Shown here: positions 1-5,711 of the stretch, one piece after another | Position numbering within the stretch: the first letter of the stretch is position 1 | Layout: each line of letters starts with the position of its first letter | Origin: an uncultured Bacteroidales bacterium | GTDB lineage: Bacteria; Bacteroidota; Bacteroidia; Bacteroidales; UBA932 | Direction of reading: 5' to 3' | Assembly: GCA_947305045.1 (NCBI GenBank) | Contig: CAMZCW010000143.1 | Coordinates: 1 to 5,990, forward strand | Length of the DNA: 5,990 bases | Notes under the pieces: generated by a model | The model's database searches: none | Told to the model about the DNA's origin: nothing | What the model saw: the letters and a program-made list of their open reading frames with translations, nothing else | Made by a program: the position numbers and the translations under genes

Positions 1-104
1 TATGCCGATAAGCGGTTGATTTTAATTGAGACGTCTAACAGCTGTTGTTCCGTCCTCACGTTTTTTCCTTTCCTGTATCGCTTCCCGTCCTCTGGCGTTT
101 CTGG

Positions 105-258
105 TCAGGCGCTGAAGTGTTGCAGGTCAAACCCTGAAGTGTCGCGGGTCTGCAGAAAATAGCTGACCTGCAACGCAAATCGGCCTTCTGTGCTTTCTGA
201 CGTTACAGGTTGGCCTTTTTTTGCAGACCTGCCACGCTTTGTGCCCTCACCTGCTACA
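105..258. repeat. REPIN-like long palindrome, left copy
   Basis: This is the left member of a 153-bp direct-repeat pair; the other copy is at 1956-2108. By hand alignment I count 11 substitutions and no gaps, about 93% identity. It holds six copies of a degenerate 11-nt motif, roughly yGTtGCaGGTC: plus strand at 118-128, 140-150 and 201-211, minus strand at 165-175, 226-236 and 248-258. Every pair is symmetric about position 188 (118/258, 140/236, 165/211), with spacers of 11, 14, 25, 14 and 11 nt. The element can therefore fold into one hairpin: inner arms 140-175 and 201-236, a 25-nt loop (176-200), and outer arms 118-128 and 248-258. It carries no convincing gene. Its position next to a RAYT-type transposase suggests a REPIN, a non-autonomous palindromic element mobilised by such enzymes. 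The fold and repeat are seen directly; mobility is inferred. Confidence 0.8.
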
Positions 259-510
259 TTTAACTCTTGGAACCCTTCGCCTGCCAGACTTGTAACGGGG
301 GGTACGCACTACTTAACGAAAATAAGTGCGACCTCTTTTTTACGATTGTCATATAAAAACGTTAAAAAACGGAAGAAACAGATAATAAATCGTTTGAAAC
401 GAAAAACTGGCTTGCCGGTGAACGGTGACGTGTCTATTTTTGCAAGCGGTTGCTGACCATTCGAAGTTGGCACTTATTCATTCATCACAAATAAAAAAAC
501 AGACACAGTC
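259..510. other. AT-rich non-coding leader region of the RAYT unit
   Basis: No gene is supported between the left palindrome and the ATG at 511. A small inverted repeat (CGCACT at 305-310, AGTGCG at 325-330) is followed by a T-rich run at 334-341; this is a weak terminator-like signal. The rest is AT-rich and unlike the GC-rich genes to the right. The last 30 nt before the ATG are A-rich with no Shine-Dalgarno sequence, as is usual for Bacteroidota. Positions 1-104, left of the repeat, also hold nothing I can support. Confidence 0.5.
411..442 (+). promoter_or_regulatory. Candidate Bacteroidota promoter for the RAYT unit
   Basis: TATTTTTG at 435-442 fits the Bacteroidota -7 consensus TAnnTTTG. 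CTTG at 411-414, 20 nt upstream, is a three-of-four match to the -33 box TTTG. Transcription would begin near 449 and give a leader of about 60 nt before the ATG at 511. The -33 match is imperfect and the region is AT-rich, so a chance hit is possible. Confidence 0.35.
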
Positions 511-945
511 ATGAAAAAGTTTCTGGAAGTCCTTGTGGACGATGATGGCAATTTGCATCTTAATACCGATTATGAGTTCGCCGATTCTGTGGAAAACCCG
601 CCTACAGACATGAAGAAATTCCAGGAAGAGAACGACCTGCTGCTCAAGCAAGCGGTCCGTGGTGTTGTAAATGCCTTATGGAAAGAGAGAAAACTCAATG
701 TAAGTAAGGCCATCCGGTACCTTTCCATGGCAGAGATTATCTCTGATGTCCAGCCTTATGACAATGCAGAACAATTGTGGAGCGCGATGATGTTTTACTT
801 TATTCCGCACTATGAAAAGTTCTCGACACAGTTGAAGAAACCCTATGGGTTCAATCCGTCAAGGGTGATCCGTCCCATGACATTCGGGTCCTTCCCCGGC
901 TGCAGCACCATGCCCATCAGTGGATTCGGACCCAAAAAGAACTAG
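511..945 (+). CDS. Hypothetical protein, partner ORF of RAYT transposase
   Basis: This 144-aa protein belongs to no family I recognise. The N-terminus (about 1-35) is acidic, with DDDG at 10-13. The middle (about 35-100) looks helical and mixed in charge, including LLLKQAVRGVVNALWKERK at about 43-61. The last 35 residues are rich in Pro, Gly, Phe and Ser and end in GFGPKKN. There is no signal peptide and no transmembrane segment, so it is probably cytoplasmic. Its stop codon (943-945) lies 2 nt before the ATG of the RAYT-type transposase, and both genes sit between the same pair of palindromic repeats. The two are therefore probably co-transcribed and perhaps translationally coupled. The start at 511 follows an A-rich, SD-less leader typical of the phylum. 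It might be an accessory factor of the transposase or a regulator, but nothing in the sequence proves a function. Confidence 0.75.
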   Translation: MKKFLEVLVDDDGNLHLNTDYEFADSVENPPTDMKKFQEENDLLLKQAVRGVVNALWKERKLNVSKAIRYLSMAEIISDVQPYDNAEQLWSAMMFYFIPHYEKFSTQLKKPYGFNPSRVIRPMTFGSFPGCSTMPISGFGPKKN

Positions 946-947
946 TC

Positions 948-1877
948 ATGGCTTTTCAGCGAATCGTGATGCGTCCACTGCCCGACAGGCGTGTCCGGAA
1001 AGTCTATCCATTCCATATCAGTTTAGAGGGAATGGAGACCACGCTATTGTGCCGGGATGATGAAGATTATGACCATCTTGAGAAGTGTTTCTATGTAAGC
1101 GCCTGGAAAAGCAATTGTCTGGTTATCGTTGAAATTGCCATGTCTAATCATGGACATTGCGCCATTTTGGCCGAAGATATGGAGACGGCATTTAAGGCAG
1201 GAACGCTAATAAAAAAGCGGCACTCTCAATATCTGGCTTGGAAATACGATGAAAAAGGGATACTTGCCCGATCGGATTTGAGCGTAAAGTATTTGGACTC
1301 AGACTGGTATGTTCGGAATACTTTGGCTTATATTCCTCGTAACGCCATGGATGCCGGAGCCCGGGTGGAGGACTATCGCTGGTCGGCTTATCGGGGCCTG
1401 TTCACCGGAGGACGAAGTTCGGCCGCTTTGCGTCGGGTTTCGGATTTGAGCCGGCGGGAGCGCAATTCATTGTTCCATACGCACGAAGATTTAGGGAATG
1501 TTCCGTGGCTCATTAATGCAGACGGGAATATCGAGCCTGCCAGTGCGTGTGACTGGCAGTATCTGGAAAATGCATTTAATAACGACCAGGCTTTCTTCTT
1601 AAAAACCATCGGGAGCGTCAATCAGGCACAGATGAGACAGATGCTTGTTATCAATGGCCGGGAACGGCAAACGGATACGGAGATGTTGGCCGTAATCAGG
1701 AACCTGGCCGATAAGTGGTATGGCAAAACCCTTGTAGAACTCACTCCGGAAATGAAAGCTAGGATCCTTCCATATTTGTATCGCTCATACAATACCTCTA
1801 TTCCTCAACTGGCCAGGTGCTTATGTCTTCCTCGGGATGTAATTGCCGATTTGCTTCCGACCAAACGTACTTTGTGA
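948..1877 (+). CDS. RAYT-type (REP-associated) Y1/HUH transposase
   Basis: Length 309 aa. Residues about 17-150 follow the IS200-like/RAYT Y1 transposase pattern. The metal-binding HUH motif is read as SNHGHCAIL with H68 and H70, where family members usually have PNHVHLL. A later segment YIPRNAMDAG at 128-137, followed by EDYRWSAYRG at 141-150, matches the family's YIHxNPVxAG...YxWSSY block. Y128 is the likely nucleophile that forms the 5'-phosphotyrosine with single-stranded DNA. Family members cleave and rejoin folded REP hairpins. The 150-residue C-terminal extension contains SIPQLARCLCLPRDVIADLL at 284-303, which looks like a helix-turn-helix similar to the DnaA-like tails of some longer RAYTs; the E. 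coli enzyme is about 165 aa. The catalytic pieces are all present, so it may be active. The gene lies 2 nt after the 144-aa ORF and between two palindromic repeats, its likely substrates. Base composition is more AT-rich than the greA region. Family assignment is strong; activity and substrate are inferred. Confidence 0.85.
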   Translation: MAFQRIVMRPLPDRRVRKVYPFHISLEGMETTLLCRDDEDYDHLEKCFYVSAWKSNCLVIVEIAMSNHGHCAILAEDMETAFKAGTLIKKRHSQYLAWKYDEKGILARSDLSVKYLDSDWYVRNTLAYIPRNAMDAGARVEDYRWSAYRGLFTGGRSSAALRRVSDLSRRERNSLFHTHEDLGNVPWLINADGNIEPASACDWQYLENAFNNDQAFFLKTIGSVNQAQMRQMLVINGRERQTDTEMLAVIRNLADKWYGKTLVELTPEMKARILPYLYRSYNTSIPQLARCLCLPRDVIADLLPTKRTL

Positions 1878-1955
1878 TGCGTCACTGTGCCGTTAAACAT
1901 GGCCGATTGTCGCGTGTGCCGCTAACGATTTTGAGAGGCTGGTCCGCTTGGCAAA

Positions 1956-2109
1956 TCAGGTGCTGAAGTGTAGCAGGTCAAGTCCTGAACTGTTGCGGGT
2001 CTGCAGAAAACAGCTGACCTGCAACGCAAATCGGCCTCCTGTGCTCTCTGACGTTACAGGTCGGCCGTTTTTTGCAGACCTGCCACGCTTTGTGCCCTCA
2101 CCTGCTACG
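1956..2109. repeat. REPIN-like long palindrome, right copy
   Basis: This is the right member of the repeat pair, in the same orientation as the copy at 105-257. The six motifs are at 1969-1979, 1991-2001 and 2052-2062 (plus) and 2016-2026, 2077-2087 and 2099-2109 (minus), with the same 11/14/25/14/11 spacing. The inner arms 1991-2026 and 2052-2087 pair at 33 of 36 positions if G-T wobbles are allowed. Of the eight arm substitutions separating the copies, five create or improve a pair here: positions equivalent to 121, 131, 160, 211 and 216 of the left copy. One breaks a pair and two are neutral. The 160/216 change is a matched double change from T/T to C/G. This copy is thus the better folded one. 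It ends 2-3 nt before the promoter of the symporter gene. Confidence 0.8.
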
Positions 2110-2110
2110 T

Positions 2111-2141
2111 TTTGTAGTTTCGGGAGAAATATGTACCTTTG
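2111..2141 (+). promoter_or_regulatory. Bacteroidota promoter of the AGCS symporter gene
   Basis: TTTG at 2111-2114 and TACCTTTG at 2134-2141 match the -33 and -7 consensus exactly, with a 19-nt spacer. The -7 box ends 3 nt before the ATG at 2145, so transcription should start at or within a few bases of the start codon. The -33 box sits immediately after the right-hand palindrome. Confidence 0.7.
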
Positions 2142-2144
2142 AAT

Positions 2145-3524
2145 ATGGAGAAATTCGTATCTACCCTTAACGAAATAGTATGGAACCCCGCCTTGGTGGG
2201 GCTCCTGCTTTTTGCCGGACTGTATTTCTCCATCCGGACACGTTTTGTGCAGGTGCGGCGTTTTGGGCTCATGCTACGCTCGCTCTTTGGCAAGAAGGCC
2301 GGGGAAAAGAGCGGCATTTCCTCCTTTGAGGCCTTCTGTATCGCGCTGTCCGGGCGTGTGGGTACGGGAAACATCGTGGGTGTGGCCACGGCCATTGCCT
2401 TCGGCGGTCCTGGCGCTGTGTTCTGGATGTGGGTGGTGGCTTTCCTGGGGGCGTCCACGGCCTTTGTGGAGTCCACGCTTTCCCAGATGTACAAGTTCAA
2501 GCACTCCAGCGGCTACCGGGGCGGTCCGTTCAGCTTCATTGAGGACGGCCTGGGTAAGCGGGTGCTGGGTATTGTGTTTGCGGCCATCACCATCCTCAGC
2601 TGCGGTTTCTTCCTTACCACCGTGCAGGCCAACGGCGTATCCATGGCCATGGCCAATGCTTTCCCGGTGCCGCCGCTGGCCACCGGAATAGCCCTGGCGG
2701 TAATCCTGGGCGTGGTGGTTATCGGCGGGGTGAAGCGCATTGCCAAGGTAGCCTCCATCGTTACGCCTTTGATGGCTTTCGGTTATATTATCATGTCGCT
2801 GGTGGTGGTGGTTTTCCATATCCAGGACGTACCGGCGGTGTTCGTCACCATTTTCAAGAGCGCCTTCGGCATCACACCTGTGGCTGGCGGCATCATCGGC
2901 ACCACCATTGCCATGGGCGTCAAGCGCGGCATCTTCTCCAACGAAGCGGGGCAGGGAACCGGCGCCATCGTATCGGCCGCGGCCGATGTGGACCATCCCG
3001 CCCGGCAGGGCCTTGCACAGGCGTTTTCCGTGTATGTGGATACCCTCCTGGTATGCACGGCAACGGCCCTTATGATTCTCACTTCCGGCACCTACAACAT
3101 CATTGATTCGGCCACGGGAGAACTGCTGGTGGCCAATGCGCCGGAGCTGGGCAACAACTACGCCGGCTTCACTCAGGGTGCCGTGGACACCGTCTTTGCG
3201 GGCTTTGGCAGCCAGTTCATCTCCATCGCCATGGTGTTCTTTGCCTTCAGCACTATCATGGCCTATTATTTCTATGCGGAAACGGGCATCATCTACCTCT
3301 TCCGCGGAAAGGACCAGCGTAAGGAAAAGTGGGTGATCCGCATCTTCCAGGCCATCATGATTGCCGCGGTGGTCTTCGGCGCGGTACGCGAGGCCGACCT
3401 GGTCTGGACCCTGGGCGACATAGGTGTTGGTCTCATGGCCTGGGGAACGGTGATTTCCATCCTAATCCTTTGTCCCAAGGCCATCAGGGCCCTGAAAGAG
3501 TTCGAGAACAAGGTCCAACAATAG
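2145..3524 (+). CDS. Sodium:alanine/glycine symporter, AGCS family
   Basis: An inner-membrane secondary transporter that takes up a small neutral amino acid (alanine or glycine; some members carry glutamine) with Na+. Length 459 aa, normal for the family. It is strongly hydrophobic throughout, with about ten or more membrane segments, e.g. 17-31, 91-108, 143-160, 178-196, 206-224, 357-379, 399-413 and 426-443. The AGCS signature GGPGAVFWMWVVAFLG is at 87-102. The second conserved block GVKRGIFSNEAGQGTGA is at 258-274, followed by HPARQG at 284-289. I chose the ATG at 2145. A TTG two codons upstream (2139) is in frame but lies inside the -7 promoter box, so it is unlikely to be used. The gene appears monocistronic: greA downstream has its own promoter. 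The exact substrate cannot be read from the sequence. Confidence 0.93.
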   Translation: MEKFVSTLNEIVWNPALVGLLLFAGLYFSIRTRFVQVRRFGLMLRSLFGKKAGEKSGISSFEAFCIALSGRVGTGNIVGVATAIAFGGPGAVFWMWVVAFLGASTAFVESTLSQMYKFKHSSGYRGGPFSFIEDGLGKRVLGIVFAAITILSCGFFLTTVQANGVSMAMANAFPVPPLATGIALAVILGVVVIGGVKRIAKVASIVTPLMAFGYIIMSLVVVVFHIQDVPAVFVTIFKSAFGITPVAGGIIGTTIAMGVKRGIFSNEAGQGTGAIVSAAADVDHPARQGLAQAFSVYVDTLLVCTATALMILTSGTYNIIDSATGELLVANAPELGNNYAGFTQGAVDTVFAGFGSQFISIAMVFFAFSTIMAYYFYAETGIIYLFRGKDQRKEKWVIRIFQAIMIAAVVFGAVREADLVWTLGDIGVGLMAWGTVISILILCPKAIRALKEFENKVQQ

Positions 3525-3535
3525 CATTGTTTTTT
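3517..3535 (+). terminator. Weak terminator-like hairpin after the symporter gene
   Basis: AACAAT (3517-3522) and ATTGTT (3526-3531) form a perfect 6-bp stem with a 3-nt loop that spans the symporter stop codon; Ts continue to 3535. The stem is short and AT-rich, and it overlaps the -33 box of the greA promoter. At best it is a weak terminator; the stronger hairpin at 3568-3606 could stop read-through instead. Confidence 0.25.
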
Positions 3536-3556
3536 CTAAAATAATTGCTACCTTTG
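3526..3556 (+). promoter_or_regulatory. Bacteroidota promoter of the greA operon
   Basis: TACCTTTG at 3549-3556 matches the -7 consensus. ATTG at 3526-3529, exactly 19 nt upstream, is a three-of-four match to TTTG. The predicted start is near 3560-3565, which gives a leader of about 70-75 nt before the greA ATG. Confidence 0.65.
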
Positions 3557-3567
3557 CACCACACATA

Positions 3568-3606
3568 AGCGCGACGGCCTGGTAACGGTCGTCGGCTCGT
3601 TTTTTT
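3568..3606 (+). terminator. Terminator-like hairpin in the greA leader
   Basis: CGACGGCC (3572-3579) pairs with GGTCGTCG (3587-3594) across a 7-nt loop, with one G-U pair. AGC (3568-3570) and GCT (3595-3597) extend the stem past a single bulged G. After CG come seven Ts (3600-3606), so the structure has the form of an intrinsic terminator. It lies downstream of the predicted greA promoter and upstream of the ATG, so it would act on greA mRNA itself as an attenuator, and also on read-through from the symporter gene. The A-rich stretch 3607-3635 that follows is the likely ribosome-loading region. Confidence 0.6.
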
Positions 3607-3635
3607 GACAACAACAAAAAACACTAAATAAAACT

Positions 3636-4103
3636 ATGGCAATTGAATACATGACTCAGGCCGGTCTGGACAAGCTCAAGAAGGATCTTGCCGATGCTCT
3701 GGCACAGCGGCCCGTGATCTCCGCAGCCATTGCGGAGGCCCGCGAGAAGGGAGACCTCTCGGAGAATGCGGAGTACGACGCAGCCCGGGACGCCCAGGGA
3801 CTCCTGGAGGTGAAGATCGCCCGCCTCAAGGAGAAGGTGGCCAATGCCCGCGTAATCGACGAGAGCAAGCTTTCGGCCGATACCGTGCAGCTCCTTTCCA
3901 AAGTGAAGGTGAAGAACCTCACCAACAAGATGGTAATGAATTTCCAGATTGTTCCGGAGAGCGAGGCAGACTTCACCAAGGGCCTGCTGGCCGCTACCAC
4001 GCCCATCGGCAAGGCTCTTATGGGCCATTCCAAAGGGGAAGTGGTGGATGCTCAGGTCCCCAGCGGTGTCATGAAGTTTGAAATCCTGGAAATCTCTCTG
4101 TAA
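3636..4103 (+). CDS. greA: Transcription elongation factor GreA
   Basis: GreA rescues backtracked RNA polymerase. It reaches through the secondary channel and stimulates cleavage of the extruded RNA 3' end. Length 155 aa, close to the usual 158. The N-terminal coiled coil (about 1-73) carries the tip motif EKGDLSENAEYDAARDAQG at 37-55, with the two catalytic acidic residues D40 and E43 present. The C-terminal FKBP-like domain (about 80-155) carries TPIGKALMGHSKGE at 122-135. The start is fixed by the conserved N-terminus and the A-rich leader; no Shine-Dalgarno sequence is visible. First gene of an apparent operon with the HIT gene (1-nt gap) and a lipoprotein. Control may come from the leader hairpin at 3568-3606. 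Confidence 0.96.
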   Translation: MAIEYMTQAGLDKLKKDLADALAQRPVISAAIAEAREKGDLSENAEYDAARDAQGLLEVKIARLKEKVANARVIDESKLSADTVQLLSKVKVKNLTNKMVMNFQIVPESEADFTKGLLAATTPIGKALMGHSKGEVVDAQVPSGVMKFEILEISL

Positions 4104-4104
4104 G

Positions 4105-4509
4105 ATGGCAACCATTTTCACCAAGATCGCCAAAGGCGAGATTCCGTCCTACAAGTGCGCGGAAAGTGAGGATTTCTACGCCTTCCTGGACATTTCCCCG
4201 CTGGCCAAGGGCCATACCCTGGTCATCCCCAAGAATGTGGAGGACGACTATATTTTCCACCTGGACGAAGCCACTTACGAGGGCCTTGTAAAGTTTGCCC
4301 GCAAGGTGGCCATCGCCCTCAAGGCCGCTGTCCCCTGCAAGCGGGTAGGCGTTGCTGTCCTGGGCATGGAAGTGCCTCATACCCACATCCATCTGGTGCC
4401 CCTCCAGACAGAGGGAGACATGGATTTCCGTAAACCCAAGCTGCAGTTGGAACCGGCCGAAATGGCTTCCATCGCCAGCGCAATCCTTGCCGAATATGAG
4501 AAGCTTTAG
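4105..4509 (+). CDS. HIT-family nucleotide-binding hydrolase (Hint-like)
   Basis: Length 134 aa. Histidine-triad proteins of this branch hydrolyse AMP-linked substrates such as purine nucleoside phosphoramidates; the physiological substrate is usually unknown. The triad H-T-H-I-H-L-V is at 92-98 (H92, H94, H96), with H94 the expected nucleophile. The N-terminal part FTKIAKGEIPSYKCAES (5-21) and SPLAKGHTLVIPK (31-43) match the family's conserved first half. The start is the ATG at 4105, one base after the greA stop. An in-frame ATG at 4078 lies inside greA and would add nine residues upstream of the conserved N-terminus. The 3' end overlaps the next gene by 14 nt, which suggests translational coupling. 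No signal peptide, so cytoplasmic. Confidence 0.92.
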   Translation: MATIFTKIAKGEIPSYKCAESEDFYAFLDISPLAKGHTLVIPKNVEDDYIFHLDEATYEGLVKFARKVAIALKAAVPCKRVGVAVLGMEVPHTHIHLVPLQTEGDMDFRKPKLQLEPAEMASIASAILAEYEKL

Positions 4510-5611
4510 CCGTATTATCGCCATCCTTGCGGCTGCTGCCGCCCTTGCTTCCTGCGTGGGCAAGAATACCGTTATCAGCGGCGTTGTGGCCGACGGCGGA
4601 GACAAGCAGCTTGCCGTCAAGCTCCTGGACGTGAACCGCTATCAGTTCCTGGACAGCGTAAAGACCAATGCCGGCGGTTCCTTCAGCTATCAGCTCAATC
4701 TCAAGGAAGGCCGTCCGGAGTTCATTTATCTGTTCTACGGAAACCGCCAGATTGCATCCCTGCTGCTGCAGAAAGGAGACCATGTGATTGTGCGCACGGA
4801 CACCCTGGGCGCATATAGCGTGGAAGGCTCTCCGGAGTCCAACAAACTGCAGGAAGTGGAGAATGCCCATAACAAGATTATCCGGGAACTTTCCCGGATC
4901 CTGGAGCGGGAGAGCAATCCGGAAGCATCCATCAACCGGGCCTATGTGAACTATTACAGGGATCGGGTTAAGTATGTGTTAACCAACTCCCATTCCCTCA
5001 CCGTGGTGCCGGTGCTGTTCCAGCAGCTCAACGACGGCCTGCCGGTCTTCAACCAGGCCACGGACGGTATCATCATGCGGAATATCTGCGACTCCCTAAA
5101 GACCGTGTATCCGGAGTCCCGTTATGTGAAGGCCCTGGAAACGGAGGCCAAGCGCCGCATGGATATGTTGGAAGTGAACAGCCGTCTCCAGCAGGCCGAA
5201 GAAGTATCGTTCATAGACATTGCACTGCCGGGTCTGGACGGTCAGATCAAAAAACTTAGCGAGGTACCCGCCAAAGTGACCATGGTGTATTTCTGGTCCT
5301 CCACGGCGGAGCAGAAAATGTTCAACCTGGACGCCCTGGTCCCGCTTTATGAGGAATTCCACGGCAAGGGTTTCGAGATTTATTCCGTAGCTTTGGATGC
5401 CGATAAGACGGCCTGGGCCAGCGTGGTCCGCGGCCAGAAACTCCCTTGGGTGAACGTATGCGACACCCAGGCGGAGCAGTCCAAATATGTAGGCCTTTAC
5501 GGAATAAATAGCTTGCCGGTAATGTGGTTCCTCCTGGACGGGGAAATAGATCCCGACGCACAGGTCAAGGATCTTGCCGGTCTCCGGGCATATCTCCGGA
5601 AAAAGCTCTAG
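4496..5611 (+). CDS. DUF4369-like/thioredoxin-fold lipoprotein lacking CxxC
   Basis: Length 371 aa. A lipoprotein signal peptide is clear: MRSFSR, a hydrophobic stretch IIAILAAAAALA, then lipobox LASC with C20 as the lipidated residue. Residues about 25-110 resemble the DUF4369 beta domain (ISGVVADGG, LDSVKTNAGGSF). About 115-235 is a helical linker. About 236-371 is a TlpA/AhpC-type thioredoxin fold with VYFWSS at 264-269, FEIYSVALDAD at 293-303, the cis-proline P341 in NSLPVMWFLLDGE (338-350), and a C-terminal helix. Where relatives read WCxxC this protein reads TAEQK at 270-274, so both redox cysteines are absent. C198 and C322 are elsewhere. It is therefore unlikely to be a dithiol oxidoreductase and may have a binding or structural role at the envelope. 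The start at 4496 is chosen because it gives a complete signal peptide; the reading frame is open further upstream, but that part overlaps the HIT gene. It is the last gene of the greA operon. Confidence 0.85.
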   Translation: MRSFSRIIAILAAAAALASCVGKNTVISGVVADGGDKQLAVKLLDVNRYQFLDSVKTNAGGSFSYQLNLKEGRPEFIYLFYGNRQIASLLLQKGDHVIVRTDTLGAYSVEGSPESNKLQEVENAHNKIIRELSRILERESNPEASINRAYVNYYRDRVKYVLTNSHSLTVVPVLFQQLNDGLPVFNQATDGIIMRNICDSLKTVYPESRYVKALETEAKRRMDMLEVNSRLQQAEEVSFIDIALPGLDGQIKKLSEVPAKVTMVYFWSSTAEQKMFNLDALVPLYEEFHGKGFEIYSVALDADKTAWASVVRGQKLPWVNVCDTQAEQSKYVGLYGINSLPVMWFLLDGEIDPDAQVKDLAGLRAYLRKKL

Positions 5612-5663
5612 AACAGTTTCTTTAGGGGAATGAGCGTAGCGAACGGCGTCTTCTGACGACGAG

Positions 5664-5684
5664 TCCCTCCCCCGAGGGGAGGGA
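5664..5684. repeat. GC-rich perfect hairpin after the lipoprotein gene
   Basis: TCCCTCCCC (5664-5672) and GGGGAGGGA (5676-5684) are perfect 9-bp arms around a 3-nt CGA loop. A smaller stem CGTC/GACG (5647-5650, 5655-5658) lies just upstream, and GGGAGAGGG follows at 5690-5698. The stretch from about 5623 (GAGCGTAGCGAAC at 5632-5644, then the stems) resembles the interspersed intergenic repeats common in this phylum. It lacks a T-tract of four or more, so it is not a classical terminator. That it is dispersed in the genome is inferred, not shown. Confidence 0.5.
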
Positions 5685-5711
5685 TTTAGGGAGAGGGTAA
5701 CGTAAGTTGTC

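Noticed and set aside
1..160. Open frames running off the left edge on both strands
   Set aside because: The plus frame from position 1 is open to a TAG near 160 but enters the palindrome. The minus frame is open for about 34 codons. Neither has a recognisable motif, so a gene fragment cannot be supported.
190..456. Open reading frame overlapping the left palindrome (88 codons)
   Set aside because: It shares its VLSDVTG...PFFADLPRFV peptide with the frame at 1948-2142 only because both read through the same repeat. After the repeat the two diverge completely. No domain or plausible start.
1886..1925. Short direct repeat TGTGCCGTTAA / TGTGCCGCTAA (1886-1896 and 1915-1925)
   Set aside because: Only two copies of 11 nt, no relation to the palindrome motif, and easily explained by chance.
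105..2109. CRISPR array or integron-type recombination sites
   Set aside because: The repeats are only two large palindromes with no regular repeat-spacer series, and there is no integrase or cas gene. The neighbouring enzyme is a Y1 transposase.
95..2115. Target-site duplication around the RAYT unit
   Set aside because: The flanks outside the two repeats share nothing beyond a GTTT, and Y1 transposases do not normally make duplications.
1948..2142. Open reading frame through the right palindrome (64 codons)
   Set aside because: Repeat-derived reading frame, as for the left copy. It ends in the symporter promoter and has no independent coding evidence.
2274..2996. Long minus-strand frame (240 codons) within the symporter gene
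   Set aside because: It is a shadow of the well-supported AGCS coding sequence: rich in His, Gly and Arg, with no membrane or domain pattern.
4319..4870. Minus-strand frame across the HIT/lipoprotein junction (183 codons)
   Set aside because: It overlaps two genes with clear motifs on the plus strand and has no recognisable features of its own.
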